Positions 6,637-14,568 of a stretch of 19,988 bases of DNA are shown in pieces. Made by a program: the position numbers and the translations under genes. The notes beneath the pieces are model-generated. The model saw nothing but the letters and a program-made list of their open reading frames with translations. It had not been told where the DNA came from and made no database searches. Positions within the stretch are counted from its first letter, which is position 1. Each line of letters opens with the position of its first letter. Origin of the DNA: Streptomyces sp. MMG1121. GTDB taxonomy: Bacteria > Actinomycetota > Actinomycetes > Streptomycetales > Streptomycetaceae. The stretch covers positions 1 to 19,988 of the forward strand of contig NZ_LGDV01000222.1 of the NCBI RefSeq assembly GCF_001280015.1, written 5' to 3'.

Positions 6637-6709
6637 CGGAGAGGGCAGGATTCGAACCTGCGTGGACCACGAGTGTCCGACTTGGGGCTGCTGCCCCGGG
6701 CCCCTCTCG
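6637..6709 (-). other. tRNA-like remnant with intact T arm and acceptor end
   Basis: On the minus strand the 3' part is exactly that of a tRNA: T stem GCAGG/CCTGC around TTCGAAT, then CCTCTCC and a discriminator G. Seventy-three bases upstream, CGAGAGG pairs with six of the seven acceptor bases. Between them lie two hairpins, GGGGC-AGCA-GCCCC and GGAC-ACTCGTG-GTCC, giving a cloverleaf outline. The D arm lacks the usual features and the anticodon loop has C instead of U33, so I do not think it is a working tRNA. It may be a tRNA 3' half left by an integrating element, with a chance or selected 5' partner. Confidence 0.5.
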
Positions 6710-6839
6710 CGTCAACAAGCCCTGGAACGCCTCACTGCGATCGAGCGGAAGTCGGGTGAGCGAGGCCATGGTGCGCAAACGAACTCAAGTCGAGCGGTGG
6801 GTTCATTGGGTGAAGGGGTCTGCAGTACTGGGAGCAACT

Positions 6840-7164
6840 CGACGAGGGTGCAGACCAGGTGCAGGCGCAGGCCCCAGAAGGACCGGGAGTGCGAGGCGCA
6901 GTAGCCGTGGCCGGCCCAGCCCGCCAGGTTCGAGCGCTGGACGGTCGGACGCGACATGCCGCAAGGCACCGGGGCGGAGTGGGTGATCAACACCGTGTCG
7001 GTCCAGAAGTCGCTGTCCCTGGCCAACTCGCGGGTGTGCCACCGCAAGGCAGACGACTTCGGAGTCGCTGAGCAGAGGCGGACGGCCCAGCCACCGCGTT
7101 CCCCGATCTCGTCGTCGATCTTCACGTACAGTGCGGTCAAGAGGGTGTTCAGATCGGTCGTCAC
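6840..7164 (-). pseudogene. IS982-family transposase relic
   Basis: From GTG 7164 on the minus strand the frame begins VTTDLNTLLTALYVKIDDEI, the N-terminus of IS982-type transposases. It then shifts frame to GTRWLGRPPLLSDSEVVCLA, loses a large internal part, and returns to the first frame with DFWTDTVLITHSAPVPCGMS, then LAGWAGHGYCASHSR and FWGLRLHLVCTL. The C-terminal end is absent. Two frameshifts and an internal deletion make it inactive. It stops about 100 bases before the SDR gene at 7268, where a regulator or promoter would be expected. Confidence 0.8.
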
Positions 7165-7267
7165 ACACTGATCTTGGACACCTTCGTCCCTTTGGCAGCG
7201 CGGAACTTCGGATGTACTTGAGATCGGTCCCGTATTCGGCCGGGGCGGCACGAGGGGAGAGGCGATC

Positions 7268-8047
7268 GTGGGGGAACTGGACGGCAGGACCGCACTGGTG
7301 ACAGGCGGCTCACGCGGGATCGGGCGCGCGGTCGCCCTGCGGCTCGCCGCCGAGGGCGCGTTGGTCGTGGTCCACTACGGCGGCAACGACGCGGCCGCCG
7401 CGGAGACCGTGGCGCTGATCGGCAAGGCCGGGGGCCGGGCGTTCGCGGTGGAGGCCAGGTTCGGCGAGAGCGGTGCGGTGGACTCGTTGTTCGAGGGGCT
7501 CACCGCCGGGTTGGCGGACCACGGTGAGGACGGCCTGGACATCCTGGTCAACAATGCGGGTATTCACTCGGTCAGTTCGATCGGGCAACTCACCGAGGAG
7601 GAGTTGGAGCGGCTTCTGGCGGTCAACGTGAGCACGCCGATCTTCGTGGTCCAGCGGGCGCTGCCGCTGCTGCGGGACGGCGGACGCATCGTCAACGTGG
7701 GCTCGGCGGCCACCCGGATCGCGAATCCTCTCCAGATCGGCTACACCGTCACCAAGGCCGCGCTGGCTGCGCTCGGCCCGTCGCTCGCCAACGAACTGGG
7801 CAGGCGCCGGATCACGGTGAACACGGTCGAACCCGGGGTGGTGCTGACCGACATGACCGCCGGGTGGACCGGCGTTCCCGAGGCGATGGCCGGACTTGAG
7901 TCGATCACCGCGCTCGGACGGATTGGCGAGCCGGGGGACGTCGCAGATGTGGTGGGCTTCCTGGCGGGTCCGCAGGGGCGCTGGGTGACCGGCCAGACCA
8001 TCGATGTCTCCGGTGGTACCTACCTCGGCCCGATGACGGGCGGGTGA
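7268..8047 (+). CDS. Short-chain dehydrogenase/reductase (SDR)
   Basis: A 259-residue classical SDR. Motifs: TGGSRGIG (12-19), NNAG (95-98), N120, S146, Y159 and K163 in YTVTK, and EPGVVLTDM near 188-196. The ending TGQTIDVSGGTYLGP is typical. The small residues and His-Tyr after strand 2 (HYGG, 36-39) do not settle the cofactor. GTG 7268 is preceded by GAGGGGAGAGG, and its product starts like the SDR at 2943 (G-x-L-D-x-x-TALVTG). Unlike that gene it has no adjacent regulator; an IS982 relic fills the upstream region. It is followed convergently by the lectin gene. Its substrate is unknown. Confidence 0.92.
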   Translation: MGELDGRTALVTGGSRGIGRAVALRLAAEGALVVVHYGGNDAAAAETVALIGKAGGRAFAVEARFGESGAVDSLFEGLTAGLADHGEDGLDILVNNAGIHSVSSIGQLTEEELERLLAVNVSTPIFVVQRALPLLRDGGRIVNVGSAATRIANPLQIGYTVTKAALAALGPSLANELGRRRITVNTVEPGVVLTDMTAGWTGVPEAMAGLESITALGRIGEPGDVADVVGFLAGPQGRWVTGQTIDVSGGTYLGPMTGG

Positions 8048-8304
8048 TCCGCTGCCCGGCAGGCACCAGGGTGTTGGCGTCGGACCGGGGAAGCGGAATT
8101 TCGGATCTACTCGTCCAGGGGTTCCGACCGGGTGGGGTTCACTGATCGTGCCGGCGCCAGCCCCATCGCAGGCTGTTTTGTGCGGTATGCCGGAACGAAC
8201 GGCGGGGGTCAGCGCCGTACCTGGCACTGCTTCGACGTGTGCCGGCCAGGGCTGCGCTTTTCCGGCCAGAGGCGACCGGGGCGCAGCCTCGCGCTCGGGG
8301 CTGG

Positions 8305-8889
8305 TCAGTCGACCATGTAGAGGTTCCAGCCCTGCCACCCACCGTCCTGGGAGGGACCGTTGCAGGGGTAGCCGCGCAGCAGGTCGGAGCCGCCGCTACC
8401 GGCGTCGGAGTCGTCCAGGCAGCGGCCGGTGTTGGCGTTCTGGAGCACCTGCTGGAAGTAGGCGGGGTTGGTGGCGGTGATCCGGCTGACGATCCTCCAC
8501 CTCTGCCAGCCTTCACCGTTGCAGGGGAAGCCGCGCAGCAGGTCCGCGCCGTTCGGCCCACTGTTGGAGTCGTCCAGGCACAGCCCGGTGGCGGCGTTCC
8601 GGAGCTCGGCGTAGCCGTCGCCTTCTATGCCGATCACACGCCATTTCTGCCAGTTGTAGCCGTTGCACGGGTAGCCCCGCAACAGGTTGCCGCTGATGGC
8701 GTGCGCGTCGATCGAGTCGTCGACGCAACGGCCGGTGTTGTTGTTCCCGCCGATCTGGTAGTCGTGTGGCCATGACCAGTTGGCGGAGTTGCCGAAGGCG
8801 GCGGCCGGGCCGGTCGCCGTGGCGACACCGCCGAGAGCGAGGGCGGCGGCGACGGTACCTTGTACGGCCCGCTTGATGACGTTGCGCAT
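8305..8889 (-). CDS. Secreted ricin-type beta-trefoil lectin
   Basis: A 194-residue exported protein. Residues 1-31 are a Sec signal peptide (positively charged MRNVIKR, hydrophobic core, GPAAA before cleavage). The rest is a single beta-trefoil of three repeats (about 52-83, 98-131 and 151-188), each with TGxCxDDS, then LLRGxPCNG, then a W-Q-x-W. Cysteines 55/75, 104/123 and 157/176 are placed to form one disulphide per repeat. Such domains bind galactose or xylan-type sugars and are usually attached to glycosidases; here the lectin stands alone with no enzyme domain. The ATG follows GGGGAG. Transposase relics lie upstream, so no partner gene can be inferred. Confidence 0.9.
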   Translation of the reverse strand: MRNVIKRAVQGTVAAALALGGVATATGPAAAFGNSANWSWPHDYQIGGNNNTGRCVDDSIDAHAISGNLLRGYPCNGYNWQKWRVIGIEGDGYAELRNAATGLCLDDSNSGPNGADLLRGFPCNGEGWQRWRIVSRITATNPAYFQQVLQNANTGRCLDDSDAGSGGSDLLRGYPCNGPSQDGGWQGWNLYMVD

Positions 8890-9087
8890 GACGTCTACTC
8901 CCCGTTCGCGTACGGGCGTCTGCCCGGACGTTCCTCTGTTGGCTGCCGCCTGGACCGGTCTTGCTGCGAAGCGGCGAGACCAGGCTACTCAGGGCGGCCA
9001 TGTGGAGTCCTGATTCCCGTACGAATCGGTCCACCCCGATCAGGGGTCCTACAGCTCGGCCATTGAGTCCTTTCCAAATCCGGTTGG

Positions 9088-9420
9088 CCGGTGGGTTCGG
9101 CAACGGGATCGCGACCGTTTACCGCCACATACGGGGAGCCATCGAGGCCCTGGCCAGCTTCGGCCCTCCCTGGGTGAGGCGATGAGGACGATCCGGGAGA
9201 AGGCGTTCGTCATCCTCGACGGCACCCTGCTCCCGATCAACCGCATCGCCGCCGACACTCCGTACTGCTCCGGGAAACACAAACGACGCTCGACAGCACG
9301 GAATCATCGAAGCGTTCGCCGAAGCGGGCTCAAGTGCCAGGCGGACCAGGCGTATCAAGGTGCCGACGGGCCTGGCCGGGTGCCGTTTCGAGGCCGCCGC
9401 CTCAAGAGATCGCCCGGGTG
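9088..9420 (+). pseudogene. IS5-family transposase relic
   Basis: One frame gives GFGNGIATVYRHIRGAIEAL. A shift near 9175 leads to MRTIREKAFVILDGTLLPIN and RIAADTPYCSGKHKR. HGIIEAFAEAG then appears in another frame, and GLKCQADQAYQGA with VPFRGRRLKR in the previous one. These are ordered parts of a Streptomyces IS5-type transposase, but about 30 residues after GKHKR and the whole C-terminus are deleted. At least three frame changes make it dead. Confidence 0.8.
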
Positions 9421-9426
9421 AGGACG

Positions 9427-9585
9427 ATGTCCGCCCGGGTACCGCAAGGCCCCGGACCGGAAGGTACCGGGGCCCCTGTCGAGGCCGCCTGCCGCATCGT
9501 CATCCTTGAAGACCGGCTCGAAGAAGCCCAGCACATCAACGAGCGACTGTGCGCACAAGGGGGCAAGTCGCAGACCTCAGCCTGA
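9427..9585 (+). CDS. Small ORF of unknown function, possibly a fragment
   Basis: An open frame of 52 codons from ATG 9427, with GTGAGG four bases upstream (close for a ribosome binding site). The C-terminal half, ACRIVILEDRLEEAQHINER, looks like an amphipathic or coiled-coil helix. I do not recognise a family. Because it directly follows an IS5 relic it may be the tail of another broken element. It could equally be non-coding. Confidence 0.25.
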   Translation: MSARVPQGPGPEGTGAPVEAACRIVILEDRLEEAQHINERLCAQGGKSQTSA

Positions 9586-9613
9586 ACCCGGATGGCTGAT
9601 TTCCATGGGCCCG

Positions 9614-11167
9614 TCAGGGTGCCTCGGGCAGTGGGCGGTACACGGTCAGTGCGCTCGGCGCCTTGTCCAGCAGCAGTGCGGGCGGGGCCGGGGCGGTCTC
9701 ACCGTCGTAGGCCAGATGGGAGGCGCCGTCCAGGCCGGTGACGATCAGGCGCTCGACGCGCCGCGCGGACAGCACGGGGGAGTGGCGCAGGGTGCCGGAC
9801 AGGGCGGCGGCGACCAGGCGCAGCCGGGCCAGGCGTCCGGCCCGTACGACCCGGACGTCGAGCATGCCGTCGGCCAGGTCGTGGCGGCGTACTGGTGCCA
9901 GGCCCAGCCCACGGTAGGTGCAGTTGCCGGCGAACAACAGCCAGATCTGGCGCCGCCGCCCGTCGAACTCGGCCTCCACCGGACGCGCCGTACCCAGCAC
10001 GTGCAGCACCGCGAGCGCGCCCGCGGCCACGCTGCCCAGCCGTGGCGACCACTTCTCCCGCACCCTGACCAGGTCGGTGTAGGCACCGATGCTGAAGGTG
10101 TTGACGAAGTAGGCCTCGCGTCCGTGCGGCCCCGGCCGGAGCCGGGCCACGTCCACGCTCACCGCGTGCCCGCCGGTGACGGCCTCGGCCGCGTCCTCGA
10201 CCGAGTGCAGGTCCAGGTCGTAGGCGAAGTGGTTCAGCGTCCCGCCGGGCATGACCGCCAGCGGCAGCCCGTGCCGCACGGCCGCGGTGACGGCCGCGTT
10301 CACCGTGCCGTCGCCGCCGATCACCCCCAGCGCGGTGGCGCGTCCGGCCGCGCGTTCGAACAGCTCCTCCAGCGAGGCGTCCGGATCCACGGTGACGAAC
10401 TCCGCCTCCGGCAGGGCGGCGCGCGCCTGCCGCAGCGCGTCGCCTCCCGTGCCTGCCGCGCTGTTGGCCACGACCACCAGTCCGCGCCCGGCGGGCAGAG
10501 CCGGTGCCTCGGCGTGTGGACGGGCCTGCGGGCCCAACTGCTCCCTGGTCGGGGCGATGCCGCGCACCGCGTAGGCCGCGCCCACCCCGAGGGCCGCCCC
10601 CGCGAGTACGTCGCCGGGGTAGTGAACCCCGGTGTAGACGCGGGAGAAGGCGACCGACCAGGCCAGCGGGGCGAGAGCAAGGCCCCAACGGCGGGACTCC
10701 AGGCCCGCGCCGAAGGCGAAGGCGGCGGCCGAGGCGGCATGGCCGGACGGGAACGACGTGGTGAAGGGGAGGCGGGCGAGGTGCCGCACCGCCGGTACCC
10801 GATCCAGTGGCGGACGGGTGCGCCGCGCCGACCGTTTGACGAGGGTGTTCACAGTGACCGAGGCCACGGCCAGAGACGCGACGGCGCGGACGGCGGCCCG
10901 CCGCCGGGTCCGCCCGCCGAGCGTGCCCATGCTGGCCGCGACACCGAACCACAGCAGCCCGTGGTCGGCGCTGCGGCTCAGCCGGGGCAGCACTTTCTCG
11001 GCGAGCGGCCAGTGACGGGTGGCGACCTCCTCGAAGACGCGCCGGTCGGCACGGGTCAGCAGTGTCCGGATCGGACCGGGGGAGGAGCTGGGCCCGCCCC
11101 GGGCGGCGGGCGGCCGCGTGAGCAGCGTGAGCAGCGTGCGTGCGGTGTACTGAGGTCGGGACGCCAT
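9614..11167 (-). CDS. Bifunctional PAP2 phosphatase / diacylglycerol kinase-like protein
   Basis: A 517-residue fusion. The N-terminal half (about 60-205) is a PAP2-type lipid phosphatase with all three signature motifs: KRSARRTRP (111-119), PSGH (140-143) and SRVYTGVHYPGD (175-186), embedded in membrane helices. The C-terminal half (about 227-515) is a diacylglycerol-kinase catalytic domain with VVVANSAAGTGG (231-242), GGDGTVN (284-290) and PGGTLNHFA (307-315). It could both phosphorylate lipids and remove phosphate from them, or remodel polyprenyl or diacylglycerol phosphates. The fused architecture is known in actinobacteria. I chose ATG 11167; its ribosome binding site is weak. It diverges from the SDR-photolyase operon across 207 bases. 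Confidence 0.92.
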   Translation of the reverse strand: MASRPQYTARTLLTLLTRPPAARGGPSSSPGPIRTLLTRADRRVFEEVATRHWPLAEKVLPRLSRSADHGLLWFGVAASMGTLGGRTRRRAAVRAVASLAVASVTVNTLVKRSARRTRPPLDRVPAVRHLARLPFTTSFPSGHAASAAAFAFGAGLESRRWGLALAPLAWSVAFSRVYTGVHYPGDVLAGAALGVGAAYAVRGIAPTREQLGPQARPHAEAPALPAGRGLVVVANSAAGTGGDALRQARAALPEAEFVTVDPDASLEELFERAAGRATALGVIGGDGTVNAAVTAAVRHGLPLAVMPGGTLNHFAYDLDLHSVEDAAEAVTGGHAVSVDVARLRPGPHGREAYFVNTFSIGAYTDLVRVREKWSPRLGSVAAGALAVLHVLGTARPVEAEFDGRRRQIWLLFAGNCTYRGLGLAPVRRHDLADGMLDVRVVRAGRLARLRLVAAALSGTLRHSPVLSARRVERLIVTGLDGASHLAYDGETAPAPPALLLDKAPSALTVYRPLPEAP

Positions 11168-11374
11168 GCGATCAACGTGCCCGCTGGATGCGGAGTGATG
11201 CCATGGGCGGGCCGGGCGTTCCGGGCGGTCCTCTCGCCCCGTGGCGCCGGAAGCCGCGGGTTTCACCCGATCACCGCGCGCACGAGGCGCGTCCGGCCGG
11301 GCGGGCAGCACTGTGGAAGTTCGGGAAAACAAGATGCGGCGCACCGGCGCACGAGCGAGTACAGGACGGCACCC

Positions 11375-13009
11375 GTGGCGGACGAGGCGAACAGGACGAC
11401 GACCGGGGACCGGGTTACGGCTCACGAGGCACTGACTTGTCTGGTGACCGGCGCGAGCGGCTACATCGGCGGTCGGCTCGTGCCCGAGCTGCTGCACGCC
11501 GGGTACCGGGTGCGCTGCCTGGCGCGCACGCCGCGCAAGCTGCGCGACCATCCGTGGGCCGGCCGGGTGGAGATCGTCCAGGGCGACGTCCTCGACGCCG
11601 CGTCGGTGGCACGGGCGATGGACGGCGTGGACGTGGCCTACTACCTGGTGCACGCGCTCGGCACCGGCCGCGACTTCGCACGGACCGACCGTGACGCGGC
11701 CCGCGTCTTCGGCGAGCAGGCCCGTCGGGCCGGCGTCCGCCGCCTCGTCTACCTCGGCGGGCTGACCCCGGAAGGGGTTCCCGAGTCGGATCTGTCTCCC
11801 CACCTGCGTTCCCGTGCCGAGGTGGGCCGCATCCTGCTCGACTCGGGTGTGCCGGCCGCCGTGCTGCGCGCTGCCGTGATCATCGGTTCCGGCTCGGCCA
11901 GTTTCGAGATGCTGCGGTACCTCACCGAGCGGCTGCCGGTGATGGTCACCCCGCGCTGGGTGCACACCCGTATCCAGCCCATCGCCGTGCGGGACGTCCT
12001 GCGCGTCCTGGTGGGCTGCTCCCGTCTGCCCGCCGACGTCAGCCGTGCCTTCGACATCGGCGGCCCGGAGGTGCTCACCTACCGGGAGATGATGCAGCGG
12101 TACGCCACCGTCGCCGGGCTGCCCCGCCGGTTCATCGTGCCCGTACCCGTGCTCACACCCGGTCTGTCAAGTCACTGGGTCGGCTTGGTGACCCCGGTGC
12201 CGGCCTCGATCGCCCGCCCGCTCACGGAGTCCCTGCGCCACGAAGTGGTGTGCCGGGAGCGGGACATGGAGCGGTACCTGCCCAGTCCGCCCGGCCATCC
12301 GCTCGGCTTCGACCAAGCAGTCGCCCTCGCGTTGCAGCGTGTCAGGGAAGCCCAGGTCGCCACGCGCTGGTCCTCGGCCTCCGTGCCGGGCGCCCCCAGC
12401 GACCCGCTGCCGACCGACCCGGACTGGGCAGGCGGCAGCCTGTACACCGATGTCCGCGAACGCGAGGCGGACGTGGCGCCGGAGGCACTGTGGCGGGTGA
12501 TCGAGGGCATCGGCGGGGAGAACGGCTGGTACTCCTTTCCGCTGGCCTGGGCCGTGCGTGGCCGGCTCGACCGGCTCGTCGGCGGCGTCGGCCTGCGCCG
12601 GGGCCGACGGGACGCGCGGCGGCTGCGGGTGGGCGACTCGCTGGACTTCTGGCGGGTGGAGGAGATCGAGCGCGGGCGGCTGCTGCGGCTGCGCGCCGAG
12701 ATGCGGCTGCCTGGCCTGGCCTGGCTGGAGATGCGCGTGGACGGCGACGCGGGCGGTCCGGTCCGGTACCGGCAGCGGGCCCTGTTCCACCCTCGCGGGC
12801 TGCTCGGCCACCTGTACTGGTGGAGCGTCTCGCCTTTCCACGCGGTCGTCTTCGGCGGCATGGCCCGCAACATCGTGCGCGCCGCCGCGCGTGGCCAGCG
12901 CCACAGCGCCGGGCCGGCCACGACCGGCCGCACCGCATCCGGTTCGGCCGTGCCACCGGAAGACAGTGCCGTCCGCACCGGCCGCCGTCGACCACCGGAA
13001 AGAAGCTGA
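11375..13009 (+). CDS. SDR-family NAD(P)-binding protein with DUF2867 domain
   Basis: A 544-residue protein from GTG 11375 (AGGACGG upstream). Residues 20-260 form an atypical/extended SDR Rossmann domain: GASGYIGG (26-33), then GDVLDAASV, and YYLVHALG in place of a standard YxxxK site. Residues about 350-505 are a DUF2867 domain (GENGWYSFPLAW, LDFWRVEEIERGRLLRLRAE, WWSVSPFHAVVFGGM). The two-domain layout is common in actinobacteria and cyanobacteria but its reaction is unknown; it may act on a hydrophobic substrate held by the C-terminal domain. It ends five bases before the photolyase gene, so they are surely one transcript. The association suggests a role in light or UV response. Confidence 0.9.
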   Translation: MADEANRTTTGDRVTAHEALTCLVTGASGYIGGRLVPELLHAGYRVRCLARTPRKLRDHPWAGRVEIVQGDVLDAASVARAMDGVDVAYYLVHALGTGRDFARTDRDAARVFGEQARRAGVRRLVYLGGLTPEGVPESDLSPHLRSRAEVGRILLDSGVPAAVLRAAVIIGSGSASFEMLRYLTERLPVMVTPRWVHTRIQPIAVRDVLRVLVGCSRLPADVSRAFDIGGPEVLTYREMMQRYATVAGLPRRFIVPVPVLTPGLSSHWVGLVTPVPASIARPLTESLRHEVVCRERDMERYLPSPPGHPLGFDQAVALALQRVREAQVATRWSSASVPGAPSDPLPTDPDWAGGSLYTDVREREADVAPEALWRVIEGIGGENGWYSFPLAWAVRGRLDRLVGGVGLRRGRRDARRLRVGDSLDFWRVEEIERGRLLRLRAEMRLPGLAWLEMRVDGDAGGPVRYRQRALFHPRGLLGHLYWWSVSPFHAVVFGGMARNIVRAAARGQRHSAGPATTGRTASGSAVPPEDSAVRTGRRRPPERS

Positions 13010-13014
13010 CCGTC

Positions 13015-14391
13015 ATGCATGTCTCGGTCGTCCTGTTCACCGCCGACCTGCGCCTGCACGACCACCCGCCGCTGCGTGCGGCGCTGGAGTCCGCAGACGC
13101 GGTCGTCCCGCTCTTCGTGCGCGACCGCGCCGTCGAAGCAGTGGGTTTCGCCACCCCGAACCGCAGCGCGTTCCTTGCCGACTGCCTGACCGATCTGGAC
13201 GCTTCGCTGCGCAAGCGCGGCGGACGACTCGTGGTGCGCTCGGGCGACCTGGTGGACGAGGTGTGCCGCGTGGTGACCAGCGCGGACGCCGACGAGGTCC
13301 ACATGGCGGCGGCGCACAGCGGCTTCGCAGGCCTGCGGGAGGAACGGCTGCGGCGGGCGCTGGAGGCCGAAGGCCGCCGCCTGTTCGTGCACGATGCGGT
13401 GACCGTGGCCGTACCGCCCGGCGAGGTGACCCCCGCCTCCTCCGACCACTTCGCCGTCTTCACGCCGTACCACCGGCACTGGGCGCAGGTGCGTCTGCGA
13501 GCCGTCGTCGGCGCCCCGCGCCGGGTACGGGTGCCGGACGACGTGAAAGGCGAACCCCTTCCGGCCCGCAGGGACGTGACGGGAGTCTCGCCCGCCCTGC
13601 CGCCCGGCGGGGAGAGCGAGGGCCGGGGGCGGGTAACGGCGTATTGGCGCAGCGGACTGGATGCCTACGACGATATGCGCGACGACCTGGCCGCCGACGC
13701 CACCTCCCGGCTCTCCGCGCACCTGCATTTCGGCACCCTGTCCCCGGTGGAACTGGTCCACCGGGCCCGGGCCCACGGCGGGCTGGGCGCCGAAGCCCTG
13801 GTACGCCAGCTCGCCTGGCGCGACTTCCACCGCCAGGTTCTCGCCGCCCGCCCCGACGCCGCCCGCGCCGACTACCGTGCGAAGAACGACCGATGGCGTG
13901 ACGAGCGAACTGCGAAGGCCGACATCGAGGCGTGGCAGGAGGGCCGTACCGGCTACCCGGTGATCGACGCGGCGATGCGGCAGCTGCGCCACGAGGGCTG
14001 GATGCACAACCGGGCCCGCCTGCTGACCGCGAGCTTCCTGACCAAGACCCTCTACGTCGACTGGCGGATCGGCGCCGCCCATTTCCTGCACTGGCTGGTC
14101 GACGGCGACATCGCCAACAACCAGCTCAACTGGCAGTGGATGGCCGGCACCGGCACCGACACCCGGCCCAACCGGGTCCTGAACCCCGTCACCCAAGCCA
14201 AGCGGCACGACCCCGATGGCGCCTACGTTCGCCGCTGGGTGCCCGAACTGGACGGCGTGGACGCCCCGGCCGTGCACGAGCCGTGGAAGCTGCCTGCCTT
14301 GGACCGGGCGGCGCTCGACTACCCGGACCCGATCGTGGAGCTGTCCGAGGGCCTGGAACGTTTCCGCCGGGGCCGCGACCGGCAGGAGTGA
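13015..14391 (+). CDS. phr: Deoxyribodipyrimidine photolyase (class I CPD photolyase)
   Basis: A 458-residue flavoprotein that repairs cyclobutane pyrimidine dimers using blue light. The N-terminal antenna-binding domain (1-130) opens with VVLFTADLRLHDHPPL. The FAD-binding domain shows SRLSAHLHFGTLSP (231-244), GYPVIDAAMRQL (313-324), WMHNR (329-333) and ANNQLNWQWMAGTGTDTRP (367-385). W294, W350 and W373 fit the positions of the electron-transfer tryptophan triad of E. coli PhrB. Length is normal for the class. ATG 13015 has GGAAAG about 11 bases upstream and follows the SDR-DUF2867 stop by five bases; a truncated photolyase-related gene begins two bases after its own stop. It looks intact and functional. 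Confidence 0.95.
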   Translation: MHVSVVLFTADLRLHDHPPLRAALESADAVVPLFVRDRAVEAVGFATPNRSAFLADCLTDLDASLRKRGGRLVVRSGDLVDEVCRVVTSADADEVHMAAAHSGFAGLREERLRRALEAEGRRLFVHDAVTVAVPPGEVTPASSDHFAVFTPYHRHWAQVRLRAVVGAPRRVRVPDDVKGEPLPARRDVTGVSPALPPGGESEGRGRVTAYWRSGLDAYDDMRDDLAADATSRLSAHLHFGTLSPVELVHRARAHGGLGAEALVRQLAWRDFHRQVLAARPDAARADYRAKNDRWRDERTAKADIEAWQEGRTGYPVIDAAMRQLRHEGWMHNRARLLTASFLTKTLYVDWRIGAAHFLHWLVDGDIANNQLNWQWMAGTGTDTRPNRVLNPVTQAKRHDPDGAYVRRWVPELDGVDAPAVHEPWKLPALDRAALDYPDPIVELSEGLERFRRGRDRQE

Positions 14392-14393
14392 CC

Positions 14394-14525
14394 ATGGCTG
14401 ACACTCACTGGCTGTTCGGCGACCAGCTCGGCCCGCACTTCTTCCCTCTGAACCGGGCCATCGCTCTGGCTGCAGGAGTCGCCTCGGGCCGCTGCCTCGT
14501 GTTCGGTTCCTGCTGTCGTGGGTGA
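14394..14525 (+). pseudogene. Photolyase-related (cryptochrome-like) protein, N-terminal stub
   Basis: ATG 14394 begins two bases after the photolyase stop and reads MADTHWLFGDQLGPHFF, the signature start of the photolyase-related family that includes iron-sulphur bacterial cryptochromes and (6-4) photolyases (normally about 500 residues). After roughly 17 residues the homology ends, and the frame runs through unrelated sequence to a stop at codon 44. The promoter of the MerR gene begins six bases later. So the third gene of the operon was replaced or deleted by arrival of the MerR segment. Whether the rest survives elsewhere in the genome cannot be seen. Confidence 0.75.
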
Positions 14526-14530
14526 GGTTC

Positions 14531-14561
14531 TTGACCCTCACGTGGCGTCAGGCTGCATAGT
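14531..14561 (+). promoter_or_regulatory. MerR-type promoter with overlong spacer and dyad operator
   Basis: TTGACC (14531-14536) and CATAGT (14556-14561) are separated by 19 bases, the unusual spacing that MerR proteins correct by untwisting DNA. The spacer holds the dyad CCTCACG-TGG-CGTCAGG (14535-14551, one mismatched pair). Transcription would start about seven to eight bases after the -10 box, on or within a base of the GTG at 14569, so the mRNA is probably leaderless. Confidence 0.75.
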
Positions 14562-14568
14562 CGGTGCC

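Noticed and set aside
6637..6709. Calling the cloverleaf a functional tRNA
   Set aside because: The anticodon loop lacks U33 and a normal position 37, and the D arm has a four-base loop without the conserved residues.
9436..9469. Inverted GGTACC-containing arms near the small ORF
   Set aside because: Imperfect pairing and high-GC content make a chance hairpin likely; no nearby gene end calls for a terminator.
9506..11374. Upstream extension of the SDR-DUF2867 reading frame
   Set aside because: The extra 620 codons overlap the PAP2/kinase gene in antisense and contain no domain; the Rossmann motif begins about 25 residues after GTG 11375.
12172..14541. Long open frame on the minus strand opposite the SDR-DUF2867 and photolyase genes
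   Set aside because: It is the antisense shadow of two well-identified genes; its translation has no recognisable domain and is rich in Arg, Pro and Ala as expected for a GC-biased shadow frame.
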